From positions 1 to 6,518 of the forward strand of contig JAGCEE010000184.1 in the NCBI GenBank assembly GCA_017650795.1: a DNA stretch of 6,518 nucleotides, written 5' to 3'. Of the stretch, positions 1 to 5,082 are shown in pieces (within the stretch, counting starts at the first letter, position 1; each line of letters opens with the position of its first letter). Position numbers and translations under genes: made by a program. Below the pieces are notes generated by a model. It was given only the letters and a program-made list of their open reading frames with translations, had not been told where the DNA came from and did no database searches. The DNA comes from Clostridia bacterium (GTDB taxonomy: Bacteria; Bacillota; Clostridia; Christensenellales; UBA1242).

Positions 1-410
1 GTGGCAATCTTGTTAGCAAGTTTCTTACACTTTTCATCAATATCATCAGCATTGTAGATTGAGTCTTGATGAGCATCCCACCATTCATAAAGTTGAACAG
101 TGTTTTTGCCATAGATAACCACATTATCAAGTTCAATCTCAATATTTTCATTGGCATCGTCTTGACAATAGTCATTGGAGGTCTGACCAAATAACCTTGT
201 GTGTGATTCATCAATGATTGACATAATGCTTTCATCTTCACATTCATCAACCCAATCACCGACAATAGTTTGTGTAGTATAACCACCCAAAACACTTTGA
301 ATAAGTTTTCGCAAATCATCACCCGATACATCAATAGTATCGGTGTGATAAGTTACTACTTCAGGTGTTTGGTTGTAGTCGGTCTTTTTGAATTTAAGTT
401 CCGCTTTCAT
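1..410 (-). CDS. Acidic protein of unknown function, C-terminus beyond the window
   Basis: The reading frame runs open from an ATG at 410 to the window edge, giving about 136 codons without a stop; the C-terminus is missing. The start shares one base with the nadE stop codon (TAATG), so translation is probably coupled to nadE. A G-rich stretch just upstream is only a weak Shine-Dalgarno match. The protein begins MKAELKFKKTDYNQ and is strongly acidic, with Asp/Glu-rich stretches around residues 55-65 and 80-96 and a Trp pair near residue 110. I see no signal peptide, membrane segment or catalytic motif, and I recognise no family. Its place at the end of the nicotinamidase/nadE group makes co-expression with NAD salvage likely, but that says nothing firm about function. 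The open frame, the overlap and the strand support a real gene. Confidence 0.8.
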   Translation of the reverse strand, partial: MKAELKFKKTDYNQTPEVVTYHTDTIDVSGDDLRKLIQSVLGGYTTQTIVGDWVDECEDESIMSIIDESHTRLFGQTSNDYCQDDANENIEIELDNVVIYGKNTVQLYEWWDAHQDSIYNADDIDEKCKKLANKIA

Positions 411-1168
411 TAAATAACCCCCGCTTCATCCATAGCCTTAATGTGATTTACAAAGCCCGGTTCAAAAGCTGGAATCTGAATGATTTCAGTCTTGAAAGTG
501 TTAGCCTTATACTTTTTAATGATTTCATCGTAGTTCGGTCCGCGAACACCATTACGAATAAGTTCATTAATTTCGTGATAGGTTACACCCAAGTTTTCTT
601 CATCGGTCTTACCACAAAGACCATCTGTAGGAGTCTTGTGAACAAGTTCATAAGGAAGACCAAGTTCATCACCAATGGCTACGATTTCTTCGGTAGTCAA
701 GCGAGAAAGTGGGCTAAAGTCGCCGGCACTATCACCATAAAGGGTAGCATAGCCGACCGTATCTTCACTAAGATTACAAGTGTTCACAACTCGTCCACCA
801 ATGTTCTGAGCTACACCATAAAGGACAGCCATACGAAGGCGAGGTGGCATATTAATCTGTGCCTGACTAGAAATGTGCTTTTCGTTAATCTGGTTCACAA
901 GATTCATAAAGGCATAGTTGATATTGACAACCAAAGATTCAATACCAAGGTGCTTGATAATCTTTTCCGAATCTTCAATATCGGCCTGAACACCATTAGG
1001 CATCATAACACCAATAACATTTTCCTTACCAAGTGCCTTTACACAAAGTGCGGCACATACGGTAGAATCTTTACCACCAGAAATACCAATCACAACCTTA
1101 CGGCCATTGGTCCTCTTAAAGTAGTTGCGAATCCATTCAATAATCTTTTCAGTGAGAGTTTTATTCAT
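410..1168 (-). CDS. nadE: NH3-dependent NAD+ synthetase
   Basis: Catalyses the last step of NAD synthesis: nicotinate adenine dinucleotide plus ammonia and ATP gives NAD+, AMP and pyrophosphate. The 252 residues match the single-domain, ammonia-dependent form; the N-terminal glutaminase domain of the larger enzymes is absent. The ATP pyrophosphatase P-loop is SGGKDST at residues 30-36. Family-typical segments follow: PPRLRMAVLYGVAQ (108-121), NTCNLSEDTVGYATLYGDSAGD (129-150) and DGLCGKTDEENLGVTYHEI (182-200). The last, in my memory, is typical of enzymes from anaerobic gut bacteria. No key segment appears lost, so the enzyme should be active. The ATG at 1168 follows AAGGAAA with normal spacing. 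The gene lies just downstream of a nicotinamidase-like gene and a tiny membrane protein gene, and its stop overlaps the next start. NadE is unusual in a phage and was probably acquired from a host. Confidence 0.95.
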   Translation of the reverse strand: MNKTLTEKIIEWIRNYFKRTNGRKVVIGISGGKDSTVCAALCVKALGKENVIGVMMPNGVQADIEDSEKIIKHLGIESLVVNINYAFMNLVNQINEKHISSQAQINMPPRLRMAVLYGVAQNIGGRVVNTCNLSEDTVGYATLYGDSAGDFSPLSRLTTEEIVAIGDELGLPYELVHKTPTDGLCGKTDEENLGVTYHEINELIRNGVRGPNYDEIIKKYKANTFKTEIIQIPAFEPGFVNHIKAMDEAGVI

Positions 1169-1200
1169 AGCTCAGTTTTCCTTTTTTGTTGAAGTTAAAG
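1169..1200 (-). promoter_or_regulatory. nadE leader with Shine-Dalgarno, resembling the leader at 4992-5016
   Basis: This is the short untranslated stretch before nadE. Read on the minus strand it holds TTAACTTCAACAAA, an A-run, then GGAAAACT before the ATG at 1168. AAGGAA (about 1183-1178) is the ribosome binding site. The same blocks in the same order (TTAACCTCAACAAA, GGAAAACT) precede the ATG at 4991. No clear -10/-35 pair is visible upstream of this copy, so it is more likely a shared translation-initiation leader than a promoter. Confidence 0.5.
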
Positions 1201-1332
1201 TTAAAGAAATGCAAATAATCCAATGTTTACACATACTAAGAACCATAGTAACATAGTAAACCACTTTGGAATACTGCCTTTTGTGTAGATTGCTACAATA
1301 CCAGCAAAGATAGCTGCACTTAAATTCATCAT
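1201..1332 (-). CDS. 43-residue two-helix membrane protein
   Basis: A small reading frame fills most of the gap between the nicotinamidase-like gene and nadE. It starts MMNLSAAIFAGIVAIY, continues through a short polar turn (KGSIPK, residues 18-23) and ends in a second hydrophobic segment (about residues 24-43) rich in Phe, Leu and Trp. The layout predicts a helical hairpin in the inner membrane. The ATG at 1332 directly follows the upstream TAA (TAAATG). A GAGG motif at 1344-1341, eight bases upstream, gives a plausible ribosome site; a second ATG at 1329 is an alternative start. The stop at 1203-1201 leaves only the nadE leader. I recognise no family. It is far too short to be a PnuC-type nicotinamide riboside transporter on its own. 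A membrane anchor, small transporter subunit or lysis-related peptide are all possible guesses. Confidence 0.65.
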   Translation of the reverse strand: MMNLSAAIFAGIVAIYTKGSIPKWFTMLLWFLVCVNIGLFAFL

Positions 1333-1902
1333 TTACTTATCCTCGTTGATTACATCAATTTGCTGCATATTGAGAATGTACTTGACGGCTTCTCGGCACT
1401 TGGTTTCATCACCATTTTCATCTGCCATAAATCCACAACCAGCAAAGTCCATTGTAACCTTCTTGTTAGGATAGCAAGCACGAATAATTACTGCCTGTGC
1501 GAATGGGCAAATTGGGTTTACGGTGCCATAGATAATAAATTCATCAATATCTTCAGCAAGTCCGAAGATTTCCTTCCAATCGGTGTAACCGAAGGTTTCC
1601 TTTTCTACAATGATTGGGGTCTTGGAACAAGCATTAAGCAATTCCTTAACGATTTCAAAACCCGGTGTACCTTCAATGCAGTGTGGGAATGGAAGATTCT
1701 TACCTTCAAGGGTTTCAAGATAATTCTTGTAATGCTTGTCCTTAGTAAAGACTACTGGACGAACAGCATTGTGAATACGATTGGCAACATAGTTAAGCTT
1801 CTTTTCAAAGTTTTGGTTTGGAAGTGCACCAGTTACAAAATCTACCTGGCCATCAACGCAAATTTCCTGCTGTCTTTCCTTGGGGGTTTCTGTCTGAATC
1901 AT
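1333..1902 (-). CDS. pncA: Nicotinamidase-like cysteine hydrolase (isochorismatase superfamily)
   Basis: Probably hydrolyses nicotinamide to nicotinate and ammonia, the entry step of the Preiss-Handler route to NAD. The 189-residue length suits a PncA-type enzyme. The catalytic triad is visible: Asp17 in VDGQVDF, Lys101 in VEKETFGY, and Cys132 in YGTVNPICPFAQA, which sits where the family has its GxxTDxC nucleophile motif. Metal-site residues also fit: Asp55 and His57 in TKDKH, and His74 in PFPHCIEGTPGFE, the family's HC..GTPG signature. The second His of the usual D-x-H-x5-H pattern is replaced by Glu63, which could still bind metal. The ATG at 1902 has a strong AAGGAG six bases upstream. 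The gene is followed with no spacer by a small membrane protein gene and then nadE, which supports an NAD role. A related amidohydrolase with another substrate remains possible. Confidence 0.82.
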   Translation of the reverse strand: MIQTETPKERQQEICVDGQVDFVTGALPNQNFEKKLNYVANRIHNAVRPVVFTKDKHYKNYLETLEGKNLPFPHCIEGTPGFEIVKELLNACSKTPIIVEKETFGYTDWKEIFGLAEDIDEFIIYGTVNPICPFAQAVIIRACYPNKKVTMDFAGCGFMADENGDETKCREAVKYILNMQQIDVINEDK

Positions 1903-1920
1903 TTTTATCTCCTTTTGTTT

Positions 1921-2277
1921 TTATTTTAAATTAGCATATTTGCCAAAATTAGCAAATTTTTCAAAGTTGTCAACTATTTTATCCGTTTGGTCTACACGGT
2001 CAATAAGATTGTAAGTAAATGAACATTCACCTCTACTCATAAACGCACGGCCATAAGTATGTAATGCAACATTCAATACACAATGATAAAGAATGTTTTC
2101 AAGTATTGTTTTTGAACAACAAGAATCATTTCTTGAATAATATTCCCAAGGAACAATCAACTTTTTCTTGTATGTTTTCTTATGACCAACCATATCAACA
2201 ATTGTGTACTTAAAATCATACACATTGGCAATACGATGATTCTTAGTAGAACGAGTAAACTTAGTTGTATATGCCAT
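1921..2277 (-). CDS. Small basic protein of unknown function
   Basis: A 118-residue protein with no family I recognise. The N-terminal half is basic (TTKFTRSTKNHR at residues 4-15, then a Lys-rich stretch KKTYKKKL around 33-40), which would suit nucleic-acid binding, though that is only inference. A Cys-Cys pair in NDSCCSKT lies near the middle, with further cysteines later. The C-terminus is rich in Phe, Asn and Lys. There is no signal peptide or obvious membrane segment. The ATG at 2277 shares one base with the upstream stop (TAATG), so the two genes are probably translated in a coupled way. The stop is followed after 18 bases by the nicotinamidase-like gene, placing it in the same likely transcript. 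A real gene is well supported; function is unknown. Confidence 0.75.
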   Translation of the reverse strand: MAYTTKFTRSTKNHRIANVYDFKYTIVDMVGHKKTYKKKLIVPWEYYSRNDSCCSKTILENILYHCVLNVALHTYGRAFMSRGECSFTYNLIDRVDQTDKIVDNFEKFANFGKYANLK

Positions 2278-2513
2278 TACTTGATTTCCTTGTAAAAGTG
2301 AGTTTCTTGAATTTTTACAATTTTCATTTCAAAAAGATTGTGGAACTTATTCTTAAAGAAATAATCTAATCTATCCTTTGCCTTTGCTTCCGTATCAAAT
2401 TTCATAGCCCATTCAGGACTCTTACAATAATTGATGAAAGGCTTAGGGGCGAAATTCCAAGTTTGAACTAACAAACCCTTTCCATTCTTGATTACAAAAA
2501 ATTCTTTAGTCAT
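2277..2513 (-). CDS. Small protein of unknown function
   Basis: A 78-residue protein, first gene after the terminator-like hairpin at 2585-2537. It starts MTKEFFVIKNGKGLLVQTWNF and ends with MKIVKIQETHFYKEIK, suggesting an alpha/beta fold: a first strand pair, a central amphipathic helix (about residues 32-55, around EAKAKDRLDYFFKNKF) and a closing strand. Short phage proteins with this layout are common, but I cannot name a family. AAGAGG sits upstream of the ATG at 2513 with normal spacing. The stop overlaps the next start by one base. It probably heads the transcript that carries the nicotinamidase-like gene and nadE, if the embedded promoter candidate at 2566-2538 is real. Confidence 0.75.
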   Translation of the reverse strand: MTKEFFVIKNGKGLLVQTWNFAPKPFINYCKSPEWAMKFDTEAKAKDRLDYFFKNKFHNLFEMKIVKIQETHFYKEIK

Positions 2514-2536
2514 AAGCTACCTCTTATTTTGTAACC

Positions 2537-2585
2537 AAAAATAAAAAGAAAAAGTGTAATTGTCAATAGTAACAACCACACTTTT
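2537..2585 (-). terminator. Rho-independent terminator between two small genes
   Basis: On the minus strand, AAAAGTGTGGTTGT (2585-2572) pairs with ACAATTACACTTTT (2563-2550) across an eight-base loop. This gives a 14-bp stem with two G-U wobbles. A T-rich tract (TTTTT-C-TTTTT-A-TTTTT) follows down to 2537. It lies about 15 bases after the stop of the gene ending at 2600. Stem stability is modest because the base is A-T. The tract is T-rich only on the minus strand, so it should act in that direction. Confidence 0.65.
2538..2566 (-). promoter_or_regulatory. Candidate sigma-70 promoter inside the terminator
   Basis: TTGACA (2566-2561), a 17-base spacer and TATTTT (2543-2538) read towards the gene at 2513-2277. 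The -35 box is perfect and is followed by ATT, as at the stronger promoter at 5060-5032; the -10 box matches four of six bases. Initiation near 2531 would leave a short leader containing AAGAGG before the ATG. Because the site lies inside a hairpin and T-tract, the match may be chance in AT-rich DNA. Confidence 0.35.
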
Positions 2586-2599
2586 ATGTAAAATATTTT

Positions 2600-2923
2600 T
2601 CACTTAAAGTCGGTTTCAATCGTATCAATACGAGTTTCAACCTGAACTTCCTTAGCTCGTTTAAGCATTTCTTCAACCTTGGAACGAGCTTCTTCATATT
2701 CATCATAGCCATCAGCACCATAGAAGAAAACAACTTCCTTTTGTTTTTCAACGGACTGAGCTACAATGATTGTTTTCTTTGTTTCGTCCCAAGCAACCAA
2801 GAATCCATTAACACCAGGTAACTTTGCGTATGTGGTATCATTTTCTTCAATGGTATTGTGCTTTTCCGAAATTGTAAGATTAAATTCTATTACAATTTTT
2901 TGAAAGTCTGTCTTTGTAACCAT
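2600..2923 (-). CDS. Small protein of unknown function with an IETDF C-terminal tail
   Basis: A 107-residue acidic protein. Residues 1-14 look helical, the middle (about 32-70) alternates strands and turns (LPGVNGFLVAWDETKKTIIVAQ), and residues about 74-106 form a charged helix. Its end, RIDTIETDFK (98-107), matches the C-terminal tails of three proteins at 6378-5083, whose consensus is RLxD[IL]EKDF. Over the last 24 residues before the final Phe it shares nine positions with the protein at 6378-6094. The start is firmly set: a full AAGGAGG lies seven bases before the ATG at 2923. The stop is followed by an intrinsic terminator, so this gene probably closes the transcript begun at the promoter at 5060. 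I recognise no family and give no function. Confidence 0.78.
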   Translation of the reverse strand: MVTKTDFQKIVIEFNLTISEKHNTIEENDTTYAKLPGVNGFLVAWDETKKTIIVAQSVEKQKEVVFFYGADGYDEYEEARSKVEEMLKRAKEVQVETRIDTIETDFK

Positions 2924-2930
2924 AATTTAA

Positions 2931-2939
2931 CCTCCTTTA
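2931..2939 (-). promoter_or_regulatory. Shine-Dalgarno fused to the upstream stop codon
   Basis: The minus strand reads TAAAGGAGG: the TAA stop (2939-2937) of the upstream gene runs directly into AAGGAGG, seven bases before the ATG at 2923. It is the best ribosome binding site in the window and fixes that start. A similar arrangement, TAAAGGAG at 3228-3221, serves the ATG at 3215. Confidence 0.8.
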
Positions 2940-3215
2940 GATTTCTACTTCTTGAACAAGAATTTCCTGCAGACCTTGATTGTGATATAAGTTGAACTTC
3001 AAACTTTTATCAAACAAGTCTTCATCGTAGCCAATTTCGGTATGCTCAAGTTCAATACTCTTTTCAATGGAAATATTATTTTCCACATTCTTCAGAATAT
3101 CTTGGTATTCCTTTCTAGCTACTTTAATAGCCTCATCAAGGTCATCCTTGAAAGCAAGAATTGTGGTACAACCAGCCCAATCTTTTCTTGTGTGAATTAC
3201 TGCATATTTTTTCAT
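2937..3215 (-). CDS. Small acidic protein of unknown function
   Basis: A 92-residue protein beginning MKKYAVIHTRKDWAGCTTIL, so a beta strand leads, followed by an amphipathic helix (about residues 24-42, DDLDEAIKVARKEYQDIL) and an acidic C-terminal half ending in a strand-like ILVQEVEI. The layout suggests a compact alpha/beta protein acting in the cytoplasm. The AAAGGAG before the ATG at 3215, five bases away, overlaps the stop of the upstream gene, and its own stop carries the ribosome site for the next gene. It is thus embedded in a tight gene string from 4991 to 2600. I see no catalytic motif and recognise no family. Confidence 0.77.
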   Translation of the reverse strand: MKKYAVIHTRKDWAGCTTILAFKDDLDEAIKVARKEYQDILKNVENNISIEKSIELEHTEIGYDEDLFDKSLKFNLYHNQGLQEILVQEVEI

Positions 3216-3225
3216 AATTACTCCT

Positions 3226-3786
3226 TTAGTCCGAATGGGTAGTCATCCAAACAATTTCATCTGTGGCATTATCTACAATAATGGTTACATCGTAGCATCT
3301 AAAGCTAATTTGGTCTTCATCTGGTGCGACATAGCAATAAACACTATAATCCTTTGGGAATACCTTAGTATCATCATACCAAGTATCATCACATCTACAA
3401 CCATTCCAATTTGAAAGTGGTGTGGTGCCAGGAACAAGTGTACCACTTTGAATATCTTCATCTAAATCATAAACAAAGCCTTCAATTTCCGGGTCTTGTG
3501 CCGTATAGAAACCTGTAAAATCTTTATTTACAATATTGATAAAGTTTTTCTTGTGTGGATAACGATGTGTGTTTTGATTGTAAGCCCATTTAAGACCATA
3601 CTGCATCCACGGTTCCCAAGTAGCCAAATCAAAGTTGGAATACTTTTGATTTGACTTTACCTTGAGTTCAGCAACACTACTCAATGGGTGATACTGATTG
3701 ATTGTAATATTTCCTTTACAATAATCATCCCAAAGGGTCAAAGCATCGTTAAGTTCCTTGGAATATGAATAATTATAAACACCCAT
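3226..3786 (-). CDS. Trp/Tyr-rich protein of unknown function, possibly related to its upstream neighbour
   Basis: A 186-residue protein rich in Trp, Tyr and Asp. It has five cysteines, including a CRC pair (residues 130-132) in an Asp/Trp-rich segment (NWNGCRCDDTWYDD), then Cys151 and Cys164; a metal site or disulfides are possible. Its last 20 residues, VTIIVDNATDEIVWMTTHSD, resemble MTFTVDSATNGILGITF in the protein encoded just upstream (its residues 274-290), hinting at a shared beta-hairpin or domain. I chose the ATG at 3786, two bases after the upstream stop, which suits translational coupling; a GTG at 3798 would add four residues and overlap the upstream gene. Neither has a good Shine-Dalgarno. 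No signal peptide or membrane segment is seen. Function is unknown; a virion component is one guess. Confidence 0.78.
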   Translation of the reverse strand: MGVYNYSYSKELNDALTLWDDYCKGNITINQYHPLSSVAELKVKSNQKYSNFDLATWEPWMQYGLKWAYNQNTHRYPHKKNFINIVNKDFTGFYTAQDPEIEGFVYDLDEDIQSGTLVPGTTPLSNWNGCRCDDTWYDDTKVFPKDYSVYCYVAPDEDQISFRCYDVTIIVDNATDEIVWMTTHSD

Positions 3787-3788
3787 AA

Positions 3789-4991
3789 TTACAACCACGG
3801 ATTTTCAATCTTGAACTGAGTGCCATTTGTGTCGGTGGCTACAATATCACCAAAATCATATTGACCGTGCTTCACATTCAACTGGGATTCTACAGTATTG
3901 GTGAGAGTATCGCAAAACATTCTATCAAAGACCGGTTCTTCTTCCATCTTGGATTGCTTGTAAGCTGCCTTTACATCCCTAAATTCGTTTGGGGTAAGGG
4001 TAACATTGACCGTTCCAATTACTTGCTTTGTGTCAGCATTCTTGATAACTTCAACAACACAATTCAAGTTACCTACTGGCGGTGGAGCAAGTGGGGCAGG
4101 CATTGTGTGTGTACCATTCATAAAGGTAATTCCAAGAATACCATTGGTAGCACTATCAACCGTAAAGGTCATTTCCCAATATTTAGGCTGCTGGGGCTGT
4201 GCTTGCATTTCTACATCACAAGAATAGTTGAAAGTCTGATAGTTCATATCATTTTCATAGTTTTTCATATAATCATCTTCACTAAGATTTGGGCATCGCC
4301 ATTCAGCATATTCAATAGCTTCAGAGAATAGACTTTCCAAGTCAATCTTAGAATCTGGATTAATTGGGTTGATAACCTTGATTACTTTGTTAAGACCAAG
4401 ACGCTTACAAAGATTTTCAATATCCTGAATGCTCCAATTTTCATTGAAGATTTCGGTTGGCTGCCAACTAGCATTAGCTACATTGTTGTGGGTACAACTA
4501 CCACCACAATACTTACCACCATCATTGCAACCACAATCACAATCATCTTCATCATCTTCATCACTAGATGGGGCAGGTGGCTGGATAAAGTTTTGTGGAA
4601 CATTACTTTCGGCTTGGTTAAAGATGTAAGCAAAGACCTGCATTGTAACTCGGTCAGCTACACTTTCAAGACCAATACCAAGAATTGTATCGGCATTAGA
4701 CTTAATGTGAATCTTACCTTCATAAGTAGAACCAGCCACATCAATCTTGACGGTAAATCCACGATAATCAACCTTTCCACTAGGTTCGTTAGTTACAAGA
4801 CCACGGAATGAACAAAATGAACTTGGGTCATACTTCTTAATTTCGCCCTTCTTGTAATCTCGCTTTGATGTAACCTTGTAAGTGTCAGTAAACACATTAC
4901 TCTTTTTAATAGTAAAATCAATCCAATCCTTGAGGTAATCGGTTTCAATCTTTTCACCTGGATTAAGCTGTCTAAAAGTTTCGTCTGCCAT
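3789..4991 (-). CDS. 400-residue two-part protein with an acidic, Cys-rich linker
   Basis: First gene behind the strong promoter at 5060-5032 and the longest product here. Residues 1-135 form an N-terminal region of mixed strands and helices. A low-complexity linker follows: proline-rich (QPPAP, 137-141), acidic (DEDDEDD, 144-150), then cysteine-rich with Cys151, 153, 155, 162 and 166 plus His168. This spacing could hold zinc or an iron-sulfur cluster, but I know no matching family. Residues about 175-400 form a second region with an aromatic, acidic part, a Pro-rich loop (PAPLAPPPVG, 298-307) and strands near the end. The start is the ATG at 4991, with AAGGA upstream; an in-frame TTG at 5114 is rejected because that extension would run through the promoter. 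A structural or host-interaction protein is plausible; no function can be assigned. Confidence 0.85.
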   Translation of the reverse strand: MADETFRQLNPGEKIETDYLKDWIDFTIKKSNVFTDTYKVTSKRDYKKGEIKKYDPSSFCSFRGLVTNEPSGKVDYRGFTVKIDVAGSTYEGKIHIKSNADTILGIGLESVADRVTMQVFAYIFNQAESNVPQNFIQPPAPSSDEDDEDDCDCGCNDGGKYCGGSCTHNNVANASWQPTEIFNENWSIQDIENLCKRLGLNKVIKVINPINPDSKIDLESLFSEAIEYAEWRCPNLSEDDYMKNYENDMNYQTFNYSCDVEMQAQPQQPKYWEMTFTVDSATNGILGITFMNGTHTMPAPLAPPPVGNLNCVVEVIKNADTKQVIGTVNVTLTPNEFRDVKAAYKQSKMEEEPVFDRMFCDTLTNTVESQLNVKHGQYDFGDIVATDTNGTQFKIENPWL

Positions 4992-5031
4992 AAAGTTTTC
5001 CTTTGTTGAGGTTAAAATTCTAATTGTTTCT

Positions 5032-5060
5032 ATTATAGTATTTTCAATACAAATTGTCAA
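5032..5060 (-). promoter_or_regulatory. Consensus sigma-70 promoter for the gene at 4991
   Basis: On the minus strand, TTGACA (5060-5055) is separated by exactly 17 bases from TATAAT (5037-5032). Both boxes are perfect consensus. Transcription should begin near 5025, leaving a leader of about 33 bases that contains TTAACCTCAACAAAGGAAAACT and the ATG at 4991. It lies in the largest intergenic gap of the window (5082-4992). The strength of the match suggests early expression by unmodified host RNA polymerase. Confidence 0.85.
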
Positions 5061-5082
5061 GATTTTTAATGTAAAAGTTTGT

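Noticed and set aside
443..1192. Long plus-strand open frame opposite nadE, and similar ones at 1360-1929, 3861-4331 and 5697-6137
   Set aside because: They mirror clear minus-strand genes, have compositions unlike real proteins in this window, lack ribosome sites and make no sense of known families.
1201..1332. PnuC-type vitamin transporter for the small membrane gene
   Set aside because: PnuC proteins are about 200 residues or more with seven or so membrane helices; this product has 43 residues and two.
3787..3798. GTG start at 3798 for the 186-residue protein
   Set aside because: It adds four residues, overlaps the upstream gene and has no better ribosome site. The ATG at 3786, two bases past the upstream stop, suits coupled translation.
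4429..4811. Ser/Gln- and Thr/Ile-rich plus-strand frames and an ATC-rich repeat near 4530-4562
   Set aside because: They are reverse readings of the codons for the acidic, cysteine-rich linker (Asp and Glu codons), not a regulatory repeat or gene.
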